DNA of 64,000 nucleotides from contig JACKLG010000003.1 of assembly GCA_024236035.1 (NCBI GenBank), positions 1 through 64,000 of the forward strand, read 5' to 3'. The notes beneath the pieces were generated by a model, which saw only the letters and a program-made list of their open reading frames with translations, searched no databases and was not told the origin of the DNA. Source of the DNA: Candidatus Paracaedibacteraceae bacterium (GTDB lineage: Bacteria; Pseudomonadota; Alphaproteobacteria; UBA6184). Shown here one piece after another: positions 1 through 8,821 of this stretch. A program made the translations under genes and the position numbers. Numbering within the stretch: position 1 is the stretch's first letter; each line of letters opens with the position of its first letter.

Positions 1-137
1 AAACGGCTAAAATTGAAATTGCGCGGGAAATGTTGGTGGATAATGTTCCAGTTAGTTCTATTGCTAAATATACGGGATTAACCACTGAAGAAGTTGAAGC
101 CATTCGAGATGGGACGCTTGTGGATGAGCGTACATAA
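1..137 (+). CDS. C-terminal fragment of an Rpn/PD-(D/E)XK transposase-like protein (partial)
   Basis: Only the last 44 codons are present, read from base 3 to the TAA at 135-137; the start lies outside the window. The tail contains AREMLVDNVP followed by SIAKYTGLTTEEVEAIR. This is the helix-turn-helix-like ending typical of Rpn-family recombination-promoting nucleases, often annotated as PD-(D/E)XK nuclease family transposases. That family is widespread and often decayed in intracellular alphaproteobacteria. The assignment rests on this short tail alone, and whether the upstream part is intact cannot be seen. Confidence 0.5.
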   Translation, partial: TAKIEIAREMLVDNVPVSSIAKYTGLTTEEVEAIRDGTLVDERT

Positions 138-316
138 TTTGGAGAGAGTGCAAACTATAGGGGCTTAATTTTAAGTTCCCCCCCCCTCTAGAAAACCTTA
201 TAAAAGTGGGGTGTGTATAAGAATCAAAAGTTTCATCTGATTTAAACCAACAAGAATACGCTTGAACTAATTATTTGATTTAAGGTATTTTTATAAAGTC
301 AAAATAAAAAATGATT

Positions 317-352
317 AAGAGACAAACTAAATTAAGGTTTGTCTCTTTTTTT
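317..352 (+). terminator. Rho-independent terminator or attenuator upstream of the OTU-like gene
   Basis: Two perfect 11-base arms (317-327 and 337-347) flank a 9-base loop and are followed by a run of T (346-352). It sits between the Rpn-like tail and the large exported protein, so it may end the upstream transcript. Because it finishes only about 20 bases before the likely start codon at 372, it could also attenuate that gene. It argues against translation starting at the in-frame TTG at 339, which lies inside the hairpin. Confidence 0.8.
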
Positions 353-371
353 GTTCAAACGGAGGATGCTC

Positions 372-3300
372 GTGAAAAGGTATTTTACAACTGCCCTACT
401 ACTATCAACAAGTTTATCAATACTCTCCAATTATGGTGCAAGTCCGGAAAATTTGCTTGAAAACACAACTAGAGCAGCAGCCGGAGCAATTGTGAGCGCC
501 TCTGATAGCGTGACTATCCCCGAGGATTTGTGGTTAAGCGAAACAACTCTGTTAACCTGGGAACAACGGCTGGATAATTTTAGAGCCCAATTATGTGGCA
601 ATAAACGTCCTCATAGAAATTTATTGGAAGAACGAAGATTAAATACCATTGCTGAACTGCTTTGTGTACCTGTAGATAGTGATGCGATTCAAGATCGTGT
701 CGAAGTTGACATGCAGTCTGATATTGTAGACACACTCAGTCGTTTGTTGGATCTATTAAATCCCGATAGATATACGTATGATCCGGAACAAATAGCCCGC
801 GTTCAAGCAGCACTGATTCCTCAGTTGTATCGTTTGGGTCGATTCCGATATGAGTTAGCCTTAGAATATGTACAGCTTGCGAATCGATTTACGCGAGAGT
901 CACCACCAGAACGTGAGGGACCAATGGAAGTATCTGCTAGCACGGTTGCTCCTCTACCTCCAACAACAAGAGCTCCCGCTAAGAAATGGTTAGAGTATTT
1001 CATTAATCGCTATCACTTAAGAAACAATGCCGATCTTCCAAAGATTTTTAATGCACTGACTGAATTTGCTTCTACCCCAAGGTTGCTAGATCAGCTTGAG
1101 CGAAACCTAGTAGGGTTTTTATCTGTGCCGCATCTAAGGCAGTTGGACTATTTAAGGTCACAACGTTTCGGTGCGCTTATCTCAACAGAATTTGGCCTGC
1201 CTTATTTATTGCCGTTTCAAAATTTAAATGTGCAGTTGCCGTATACGGCACCTTTAGAAACCTTTGTGTCGGAAGGCTGGTTGAGTCGAACATTAATATC
1301 TGACGATCGTACAGCTTTAGAAGGTTTTTATCGGAAATTTCGTAATGCATTAGAATATCAGCGACTAGGGGAGTTTGTACGAACTGTTTTATCGCCTCTA
1401 GAGGAACTAATTACAGCTCCAATAGAACGGGAGCTTTCATCAGTAGACCGTGATTTCGTCTGTGATCGGCTTTACTTAGCGGGAGGTGCTACCGTTTTTG
1501 ATCGTATCCCAAAAACATTGTTTCAACGAGAAACTGGGGAGGAGTTGCAAACCACGGTCGGAGCATTGCGACGCTTTTTTCCGGTTGCTCAGCTACGCAA
1601 TATAGCATTGTTAATACATAATTCACAATATCTTGAACGACCACGAGATCGAGAACTTTTAAAAGAGGGATTAATCTCCTTAATTGCAGCGTTGAAAGAA
1701 CTAGTGCCCACTCTGCGACGACTTGTTCAAGAGGAGGTTTTGTTAATTTGTAATGGCACACCAGCAGTTTTACGATTTGATATAGAAGCTGCAAGAATTC
1801 GCCATGAGGGTGCCTTATCAACCATCAAAAAAGTGGGGCACTTTGGAAGTGACATTGCTATTTTTGCAAAATTGTTACGGGTGTTGGATGCTCCATTATT
1901 AGCACAGTTCAGAGCTCCACTTTCAGGATGGTCTGATGATCAAAAACATGCTTTTGTTCGCATTTTAGTGATGCTTGGTGAAAGTGCGAAGAACCTTTCA
2001 TCGAGAGCTAGGATGTTTACAGGCACAGACACCTTTTGGAAAACGTTTGAAGCTATTCGTGATGGCATTATTCATCCCAGCACCAAAGAGGGGGGATTTT
2101 CGGTTCAAAGACTTAAGTTCTATTTAGATAATCCTGATGATTCACATAATATCGGTTTTCAGGCAGCATTAACAGAAATATGCGATGTGCTAGAGCGTAT
2201 GCGGGGTTTTTATGGAAGTGATGAGTTTACAATCGAAGGAAACCCTGATGTTGGTGAGATTCTAGATACATTTGGAGACCATACATGCGCTTTTTTTGAT
2301 CGAGTGCGTAATTTAGCTATCCCCGCTGTAGCTCCCTCTGCAAGAGATCCAGAGCGAATAGACGTGACTGCTATAGCCTTTGAACCTCAAACCGACGCTG
2401 ATCTTGCAGCACTGGATCGTACATTTAATATAGCTTTTTATGAGGAACAATTAACGCAGCTTCAAGGACTTATTCGGGCACATGATTTTAATGAAGAGTT
2501 TGATGCTTTAATAGAGGTATTACCATTTGGCGAAGGTCAGAAACGACAAATTCAAGCCCTTAAAACGCGATACACCATATTAAACAGCTTAATTGAAGAA
2601 GTGACGCCACTTTTAAATGATGAGGCAACAACAGATACTTTTACAGAAGAAAATAGAGATGCATTAAGCACGTTTTTAACAATTGAAGGGGTAATGGATG
2701 AGACAACGATAGCAGAAATGCAAGCAATTGTTGATAATCTTCCGGATGAAGAGCCTGACGGAGCCTCTGACGACGAAACCGATGATGATGAATCAAACCC
2801 ACTTGCCGCATTTATATACCAAAGCATACCGCATCCATTAAAAGAGCAGTTTGCCCAGTTCGTTACAAAGAAACAAGATTTTTATCAAGCCATCGAAGCC
2901 TGTGCAGCGCTAAATATCCCTCAGACTTACGAAGCTTTTAGGGATGGCTTACTAAGCGATGAAGCATTTCGTCATGATTTAGAAGAGGCAGCAGCAATAG
3001 ATATTATTGATGAGGCTCTAGAAAAAGAATATGAGGCAAATCAAGCTTTAGAAACACGATTAAGAAAATTTGGAATTATACTTCCAGAAAATATTAATCT
3101 TTGGTTTTCAGAATTAAAGAAACATTACGGTTTATTACTTAACCCATCCAATCAAAGAAAACGCACGTTACAAAGACTGTTTAATTCTACTTTAAGGTTA
3201 CAAAGAACTTTGGAACAGTTAAGAGATGAAACAGTTGTTGAACGTGAAGGCGAAACAGAGGCTGACATTGAACGATACTGGAATAATCCCTTATTCTGCT

Positions 3301-4700
3301 TACGATTGGAAGGTGAGTTTGAAGAATTGCGACATAGAGTGGGTGGGGTGTCAAACGCCCTTGGTATTGTATATGGGGTACATCCAGAAATTGCTGGGAT
3401 ATTACAGTTTCATCTTGAGAATCTGAGGCGTTTAGGGAACGATTTAGGACATTTAGGAGACGTTCATGGCTTTTCTACACAATCCGAACAAGGAAAACGA
3501 TATTACCTGCGACGCACATTGAAAATCTTAATGGGCGAAATTCCCAAAGATAGTATTTCATTCATTGAGGTTTTACAACGATTAAAGCTTATTTTAAAGG
3601 TCGTTATTGAAAGGGGTGATAGTGCTGAAGTTGTATTTACTCCGATACCCTATAGAAATGGAGATATTTTAAACTGCTCTTCATTAGATGGCGAAGCTGA
3701 ACCTCGTTGTTTCAGATTAGAAATGATTGATCATGATGGAAACTGTGGATTTAATGCATTAGGCATCCCCAGAGAACGAGCCATTGAGCAATTATTAAGG
3801 CATGCCGAGAATCCAGATATTCGTGCTTCAGTGGCTGATGATATCCGTCAAGCCTTATTGCAAGGAAATCTCCCCGTTGGCATGAGAACGGCAGATACAC
3901 ATCGCCTAAGAACAGAATACTTTCATATTCAAACTCAAATTGATGAACTGCGCCGACAGTTGGAAGATATAGCTCCAGATGTTACAGTTGCGTGGTTACA
4001 AGAAGAATTCTTGCGACTTCGATCAGAAAACCCTCAAAAAGCACTATTATTAAAACGACTCAAGAAAGCAATGCACGCAATAGACGCTCTAAACGGACAA
4101 ATTGATGAGTATACCCATAATAGAGAAAGCTATATCAACTTTATTACCCAAGAGTTTGGTCGTGGCGCTTGGTTAAGCTATGTTAGAGGAGGACGAGGAA
4201 CCCTTTATGCTCTGGCTCGCCTTAATCATCTAAATGTACATATTTGGAGAGAAAATCAAGAAGGTCGATTGGAAAGAATTCCCTTAGCCCATGGGCTAGA
4301 TGGAGAAGAAAGGCATTTACTCCATACAGATGGGTTAACACATTTCCATCGACTACGATTGCTAGAAGAAGCTGAAACGGTTTCTGAACCCGGCCCCTCT
4401 ACATTACACGTATTAACAGCTAGAATTAATTATAATTTTGCACCGGCAGCCGTGGGAGGAGGATTGTTTCAAGGGGGAGCCAGTATTACACTCGCACCAA
4501 GCTCTTCTCTTCAGGGAACGGTAAAAAATATCTCGAGCGGGCTCAGATTTTCAACGGGCGATGAATGGGTTGAAATAATCTTTGTTCCCTCAATACTGGG
4601 CAGCCAGTTAAATATCACTCCAAACATTAAACGAAAAAGTTCTGATAAAGTACGCGTTATTTTAATAAACGGAGGTATTATTATCCTAAAAACTTCTTGA
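372..4700 (+). CDS. Large exported protein with C-terminal OTU-like cysteine protease domain
   Basis: A 1442-residue protein with an N-terminal Sec-type signal (KRYF then a hydrophobic stretch to about residue 25). The start is taken as GTG 372 because GGAGG at 361-365 is 6 bases upstream; ATG 366 is an alternative and TTG 339 lies in a terminator hairpin. Near the C-terminus, DGNCGFNAL (Cys about residue 1125) matches the OTU cysteine-protease signature. It is followed by a coiled-coil-like insert, then RGGRGTLYALARL and finally THFHRL (His about 1324), which fit the later OTU strand and the catalytic His. OTU enzymes cleave ubiquitin, and bacterial ones (Legionella Lot proteins, ChlaOTU) are effectors. 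The first 1100 residues are mostly helical and unrecognised; two RX4-6H motifs (about 563/568 and 1020/1027) are HEPN-like but weak. A glycine-rich tail follows the OTU region. Domain call moderately sure; function inferred. Confidence 0.7.
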   Translation: MKRYFTTALLLSTSLSILSNYGASPENLLENTTRAAAGAIVSASDSVTIPEDLWLSETTLLTWEQRLDNFRAQLCGNKRPHRNLLEERRLNTIAELLCVPVDSDAIQDRVEVDMQSDIVDTLSRLLDLLNPDRYTYDPEQIARVQAALIPQLYRLGRFRYELALEYVQLANRFTRESPPEREGPMEVSASTVAPLPPTTRAPAKKWLEYFINRYHLRNNADLPKIFNALTEFASTPRLLDQLERNLVGFLSVPHLRQLDYLRSQRFGALISTEFGLPYLLPFQNLNVQLPYTAPLETFVSEGWLSRTLISDDRTALEGFYRKFRNALEYQRLGEFVRTVLSPLEELITAPIERELSSVDRDFVCDRLYLAGGATVFDRIPKTLFQRETGEELQTTVGALRRFFPVAQLRNIALLIHNSQYLERPRDRELLKEGLISLIAALKELVPTLRRLVQEEVLLICNGTPAVLRFDIEAARIRHEGALSTIKKVGHFGSDIAIFAKLLRVLDAPLLAQFRAPLSGWSDDQKHAFVRILVMLGESAKNLSSRARMFTGTDTFWKTFEAIRDGIIHPSTKEGGFSVQRLKFYLDNPDDSHNIGFQAALTEICDVLERMRGFYGSDEFTIEGNPDVGEILDTFGDHTCAFFDRVRNLAIPAVAPSARDPERIDVTAIAFEPQTDADLAALDRTFNIAFYEEQLTQLQGLIRAHDFNEEFDALIEVLPFGEGQKRQIQALKTRYTILNSLIEEVTPLLNDEATTDTFTEENRDALSTFLTIEGVMDETTIAEMQAIVDNLPDEEPDGASDDETDDDESNPLAAFIYQSIPHPLKEQFAQFVTKKQDFYQAIEACAALNIPQTYEAFRDGLLSDEAFRHDLEEAAAIDIIDEALEKEYEANQALETRLRKFGIILPENINLWFSELKKHYGLLLNPSNQRKRTLQRLFNSTLRLQRTLEQLRDETVVEREGETEADIERYWNNPLFCLRLEGEFEELRHRVGGVSNALGIVYGVHPEIAGILQFHLENLRRLGNDLGHLGDVHGFSTQSEQGKRYYLRRTLKILMGEIPKDSISFIEVLQRLKLILKVVIERGDSAEVVFTPIPYRNGDILNCSSLDGEAEPRCFRLEMIDHDGNCGFNALGIPRERAIEQLLRHAENPDIRASVADDIRQALLQGNLPVGMRTADTHRLRTEYFHIQTQIDELRRQLEDIAPDVTVAWLQEEFLRLRSENPQKALLLKRLKKAMHAIDALNGQIDEYTHNRESYINFITQEFGRGAWLSYVRGGRGTLYALARLNHLNVHIWRENQEGRLERIPLAHGLDGEERHLLHTDGLTHFHRLRLLEEAETVSEPGPSTLHVLTARINYNFAPAAVGGGLFQGGASITLAPSSSLQGTVKNISSGLRFSTGDEWVEIIFVPSILGSQLNITPNIKRKSSDKVRVILINGGIIILKTS

Positions 4701-4740
4701 TAATCCCTTAACCAATATTAATTGATCTGGGCCTGTAAAA

Positions 4741-5050
4741 CTGTTCCAAAAACGGCACTGTTACAAAAACTTTGTATAGAAGAAAAAAGATCACAAAAAG
4801 AAGTAGATTTTTTAGCAATACGCAAAGCACGGCCTTGGTTTTTAGTAGAAACACAATAAGGTTCTGGTGAACCTTTTCAAAACACTTGCAAGAATTTCAT
4901 GAAATGTTAGAAGCTCAACACGCGTTTCAAATTGTCTTTGACCGTCTATGTATTAATAAGCGATGGTTCGACCTACATACCCCTGTAAAGTTCCAGCTAA
5001 GACATTTTTATCGCAATTAATAGAACACTCAAAGAGTAACTCCCATAAAA
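4741..5050 (+). pseudogene. Remnant of a DUF4143-type AAA ATPase (C-terminus)
   Basis: No open frame survives, but three consecutive segments in different frames read as the end of an ATPase of the AAA/DUF4143 family: KEVDFLAIRKARPWFLVE (about 4800-4850), then HLQEFHEMLEAQHAFQIVFD, then VPAKTFLSQLIEH (about 4990-5030). An in-frame TAA at 4857-4859 and at least two shifts separate them. Intact members carry an N-terminal P-loop, which is not present here. Recognition is by the order and spacing of these motifs. Confidence 0.55.
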
Positions 5051-5159
5051 CCTAAGCTGGGTGGTTTGCGAAAAAGTGTTGGGAAAGCTAGGCTCAAGAT
5101 AAGCGATCTCCCTATCCACTTTACTCAGCACAGATGGTAATTAATCTCACTTACATATT

Positions 5160-5800
5160 AAGAAATCTGTTTTAATAGACGTGCTTGCTCTTTTTCTGGA
5201 AGGATTTGTACTACGCATAAAGGCCTTACCATATTAATGTATGGTTGATCTGCTTGAGACGTAGGGAATTGCCCTAAATCAATATGACCCAAAACAGTCA
5301 TACCCGCAACCACCTCCCCAAAGATAATTGACAAAAAGATCCATTGAGATAAAATCTTAAGTCCATTTAGCTGTGTTAAGTGCTACCGCTTTATCTCTTC
5401 AATAACCTTTGATATCATGTGTCGTACATCACGCCCAACCTGTAAAAATATCTTTTGGATTGAAGCGTCGATCCACGATTATATTGTGCGTTGTAACGTC
5501 TGTTTTAAGGTTGCAAAATCACATTAAAGAGCAATAACAACTTTATACTAACGACATACAAAGCTGTCTACATCCTTCTGCCCTGCATGTGTAAATGATC
5601 TAGATTTACTCTTCTCAATCAGATTTAAGGCAGGTTATCTATTCACGGGATTAATTGGCCAATAACGGCATGCTCATCGCTTATAAAAAAATCAGAATTT
5701 TGATGTGTCGTTACGTTTGATATGCTACTTCCCGTTTAAGTGCGCGTTTTTAATGCGTCCGTGGCTGCCCTTGTGCCATATATTTGGGGTGCTGGTAGTG
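5160..5800 (-). pseudogene. Decayed cyclophilin-type peptidyl-prolyl isomerase
   Basis: Reading the minus strand in shifting frames gives, in order, a segment with HQNSDFFISDEHAV (about 5680-5650) and, further on, FGEVVAGMTVLGHIDLGQFP followed by DQPYINMVRPLCVVQ and a stop near 5170. NS-x-FFI and FGEVV-GM are hallmark motifs of the cyclophilin fold. Stops and frame changes lie between them and the middle is scrambled, so no functional enzyme is made. Boundaries are approximate. Confidence 0.45.
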
Positions 5801-5983
5801 GCCCATTTAACTTTGGTGATATCCACCCCTCTTCGAAGTTATTAAATGTCGTATGAGTCATGCGTTATAACAATGGGTAGCACTTAACGTTGCGTCCTTT
5901 ATCAAATACTCTCCTCAACTTCGGTTTTTCCCTCAAGATTCTTTCACCACAATATTTAGCCAAAAAATTATCTCTTTAGTAAT

Positions 5984-6013
5984 CTACTCCTACTCCTACT
6001 CCTACTCCTACTT
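5984..6013. repeat. Hexanucleotide tandem repeat (CTACTC)
   Basis: Four perfect copies of the six-base unit CTACTC run from 5984 to 6007, followed by a fifth copy with one change. The tract lies in non-coding, decayed DNA between the cyclophilin remnant and the rsm22-like gene. Confidence 0.85.
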
Positions 6014-6108
6014 CTTCTGCTTCATATAAGGCGTCTATCTTGCTTAACCTGCTCGTTTTCATACTTTATTTAAAAAGCCAGGTTTGCCAATTTTCTTACA
6101 CCGAATAA

Positions 6109-7050
6109 CTACTTATCCCTCTCCCAATCATCTCCCCACTCAGATTTTTTGGCTTTTTGATAAATATCTTTCTGAGATTTCGAAACCGTCATTCGTTGAT
6201 AACCTGACTCATTACACAAATCCAATGTAATATGACCAGATCTAACCACTGGCTTTTTTATAATACGCGCGTCACCCTCATCAAATCTTACAGGACTCTT
6301 TCTGGCAACTAAATAACTAAATTTTTCATCCTCATATGGCAAAGTTGCTCCCTTTACTTTTTTTTGGAAGCTGCTGCGCGCCAACCTAACCGAAAAATGA
6401 CACCAATCCTTTTCTGACAGCGGACAATTATAATTACCTTTACACGGCGTATAAATGTAACCCCCTTTGGTTGTAATGTAGGCACGTGTTTGTAAAATTG
6501 TATTAAACCCTTTTGGGGTCCCAGGTTCCACAACAACTAACCACTCAGAAACATTGTGTTTCCACACGGATTCCAAGGTCTTTTCCAATGTTTCCTGGCT
6601 ATTTTCCCCTAATGTATATGACATCAAGACCAAATCAGCGCTCATATCCGGAAGCTCCTTAGGATAAACCCCTTGCTTCCAGTTGATTTCTAATGTTTTT
6701 AACTCTTCACTTAACACCTTCGCCAACTCTATGAACTGGCGATCTCCCTCTAACCCTGTATAAGACTCTAATGCTTTAAAGTGCGCTAAAACCGCCCACA
6801 ATCCTGTCCCTGGCCCACTTCCTATATCTAAAACTGTTTTAATATTTGAATCTAAAGGTAAGTCACTCAAAACCCTTGAAATCGCCGCATATGTAGCCGG
6901 CATTCTAGACATAAGATACGTATCATATAGCCCTTTATGGTTTTTATTTTCCTGATATCTTGTTCGTAACTCAACGGCCTTCTGTTGATGAAATGAACTA
7001 GAAATAATTTTTTGGATTGAGTATTCTAATTGTTTAAGAAGATAAATCAT
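6109..7050 (-). CDS. Rsm22-family small-ribosomal-subunit methyltransferase-like protein
   Basis: A 313-residue protein. A class I SAM-binding motif DIGSGPGTG lies at 75-83. A cysteine cluster follows: TPCKGNYNCP and DWCHF, with Cys at 203, 209 and 217. Combined with the following RSSFQKKVKG segment this is the signature of the Rsm22/METTL17 family, bacterial relatives of a mitochondrial small-subunit assembly factor; the cysteines bind an Fe-S cluster in the eukaryotic homologues. It is predicted to act in the cytoplasm on ribosome biogenesis, but the bacterial substrate is not established. The start ATG at 7050 has an AGGTGG-type ribosome site upstream. It is intact although flanked by decayed genes. 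Confidence 0.85.
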   Translation of the reverse strand: MIYLLKQLEYSIQKIISSSFHQQKAVELRTRYQENKNHKGLYDTYLMSRMPATYAAISRVLSDLPLDSNIKTVLDIGSGPGTGLWAVLAHFKALESYTGLEGDRQFIELAKVLSEELKTLEINWKQGVYPKELPDMSADLVLMSYTLGENSQETLEKTLESVWKHNVSEWLVVVEPGTPKGFNTILQTRAYITTKGGYIYTPCKGNYNCPLSEKDWCHFSVRLARSSFQKKVKGATLPYEDEKFSYLVARKSPVRFDEGDARIIKKPVVRSGHITLDLCNESGYQRMTVSKSQKDIYQKAKKSEWGDDWERDK

Positions 7051-7163
7051 GGCCTTATTCCACCTGATTAAGGGGGTTAGTTGATTGTTTTAAACATTAC
7101 CAAAAACAAAGTATAATTAAAATGCATTTATCTTTAAAAAATCATAAAAACAAGGAATTTATT

Positions 7164-7971
7164 ATGCGAATTAAACAAGTTTATTTTTTTCTTCTAAGTT
7201 CTACTATTATCTTAACTGGATGCGGAAACGAAGGAGGCTCTTCTTCTGACTCTGGATCATCTTCATCAATACTTCTCTCGAAATAATGGAGGTATAGATT
7301 TAGCTCATTTAGACTTAGGTCATCCAGCTATTCATGATTATCACCATTCTCTAAATGTACCAATGCAGCTTAAACTAAAAGGGAATGTTAATACTAGCTC
7401 TCGCACCACTGATTTAATCGGATCCGCAACATACAAAGTAAACACTGCAATTGTTGGCTTCATTCAAGGTTTTGGAAATGCAAATACCCTATACTCTGAA
7501 TCTTCATTATTACTCTCTGAATCTTTTAATCACATTTTTATCGAAGGACAAGCAGGATTTGTAAAGTCTTCAGAGGGGATATTGTCAACATGGGAGGGGA
7601 CTCGTTATCAGCTAACCGTTGGGTACGATGCCAAAATAATTTCTCCCTTTATACAATTTAATTACACCCCTTTACATGGTATTTTAAGCAACTTAGATTC
7701 TAAAGGAATATCCATAGGGTTTGAAACAGACATTCTTAAAATTCAAGCTGCTGAAGCAACTTTTTCATCTAACGTCTTAATAAAAATCGGATATGAATCC
7801 TCTACTGAAAGTCTGCTTGATGGCAAATCTTTAAAACCAAATCAGGGGGTATCGATGTATCTTGATTGGACTGGAAAATTATTGTTATCAAGTGGTCTAA
7901 AAATGGAAACAGGTTTAACACTGGGACCTAAAGACAAATCAGTAAAATTTAATATTAAATTTGAGAATTAA
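7164..7971 (+). pseudogene. Frameshifted lipoprotein / surface protein gene
   Basis: ATG 7164 begins a lipoprotein signal (MRIKQVYFF, hydrophobic core, then LTGC lipobox) followed by a serine-rich linker, but this frame stops after 39 codons at about 7285. The next frame (+1) is open from 7216 to 7971 and encodes about 235 residues from the overlap onward, rich in alternating hydrophobic and polar residues, like a beta-barrel or autotransporter-like outer-membrane domain. The two halves join naturally within the serine-codon tract at about 7240-7262. It is therefore one gene broken by a single-base indel, or a phase-variable gene, or a sequencing error. The 202-residue piece starting at ATG 7363 has no obvious ribosome site and is probably not an independent gene. 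Family not recognised. Confidence 0.6.
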
Positions 7972-7980
7972 TCCTTATAT

Positions 7981-8023
7981 AAACCTCTTTTTTTTATATC
8001 TGCTTATAAAGAAAGAGGTTTTT
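7981..8023 (+). terminator. Terminator after the frameshifted lipoprotein gene
   Basis: Perfect 10-base arms at 7981-7990 and 8012-8021 (AAACCTCTTT / AAAGAGGTTT) flank a 21-base loop, with T residues through 8023. It starts 10 bases after the stop codon of the preceding reading frame. Confidence 0.75.
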
Positions 8024-8118
8024 CTATGCTCTATATCTTTAACATAAGAAAAATTTTAATTTTCTTTATCATTAGTTTAATATTTTCAAATAAAAGAATT
8101 ATTTTGAGTTTAAAAAGG

Positions 8119-8208
8119 TGGCGGATGGAGTGGGATTCGAACCCACGAAGGAGTTGCCCCCTTGCCGGTTTTCAAGACCGGTGCTTTCAACCGCTCAGCC
8201 ATCCATCC
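8119..8208 (-). tRNA. tRNA-Ser (anticodon UGA)
   Basis: On the minus strand the sequence folds as a class II tRNA. The acceptor stem is GGATGGA with TCCATCC, followed by discriminator G and an encoded CCA (8119-8121). The anticodon stem CCGGT/ACCGG encloses a loop with TGA. A long variable arm (AAGGGGGCAACTCCTT) and the T-arm GTGGGTTCGAATCCCAC complete it. It reads UCA and other UCN serine codons. Confidence 0.95.
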
Positions 8209-8320
8209 GCAGATAGATATACGGATTTTCCGTCTTCAAGGCAAGGTTTTTTTTTGATTTTATAAAGAAAAGATTAACCTTAATCAATTAAGTTAATTGA
8301 AGACGAACAAAGAGAATGCC

Positions 8321-8728
8321 ATGAAATTATTACTTATTGCCATTACCTTCATTATTAATATTTTCCCTCATTATGGCAGAGATAAAGTTCAAAAAGTTGG
8401 TACAGACAAATCTGAGATTTGTTCAGGAATTAAATCTGATTGGATTACTGCTATTATATTTTTTAATAAGAAAACACATCGAGTATCTCTAAAGCCCGGT
8501 TCTAAAGTCGACATAATAAGGGATTATATGGGAATCAGGATGCATAAAATTCCAACTAATTTAGATATATACGTTTCTGAAATGAAAGAAACAGACCTCA
8601 GCACGCGTGCACGAAAAATAAGAAGAACGATTAAAAAACTTTCTGATGCTGACCTGCAAAATAATATAGAAGATTTTGAAGCAAGTATATTTACTGTAAA
8701 ACTCCACGAAGAAATGGAAGAAATTTAA
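8321..8728 (+). CDS. Small exported hypothetical protein
   Basis: A 135-residue protein. ATG 8321 is preferred over the in-frame TTG at 8297 because it begins directly with a signal-peptide-like MKLLLIAITFIINIF and has AAAGAG upstream. The mature part is basic and polar (KVQKVGTDKSEICSGIKSDW; later STRARKIRRTIKKLSD) and ends in acidic residues. It carries one cysteine in the mature part and no motif I recognise. It stands alone between two tRNA genes. Location inferred as periplasmic or secreted; function unknown. Confidence 0.6.
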   Translation: MKLLLIAITFIINIFPHYGRDKVQKVGTDKSEICSGIKSDWITAIIFFNKKTHRVSLKPGSKVDIIRDYMGIRMHKIPTNLDIYVSEMKETDLSTRARKIRRTIKKLSDADLQNNIEDFEASIFTVKLHEEMEEI

Positions 8729-8821
8729 TTACACCTGAAAAATATAAAAAATAAATTCTTCTTATAAATCATATAAATTTTTCTTGATATTTTTTTTTAA
8801 AACGGCTAATGTTTGCTGGTT

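Noticed and set aside
339..371. N-terminal extension of the OTU-like protein from TTG 339
   Set aside because: That start lies inside a terminator hairpin; GGAGG at 361-365 fits GTG 372 and the signal peptide starts there.
2552..2827. 91-codon frame antisense to the OTU-like gene
   Set aside because: Serine-rich low-complexity sequence that simply mirrors the acidic Asp/Glu stretch on the other strand.
8026..8265. 79-codon open frame on the plus strand
   Set aside because: It runs through the antisense of tRNA-Ser(UGA), a well-known source of false open frames, and has no ribosome site.
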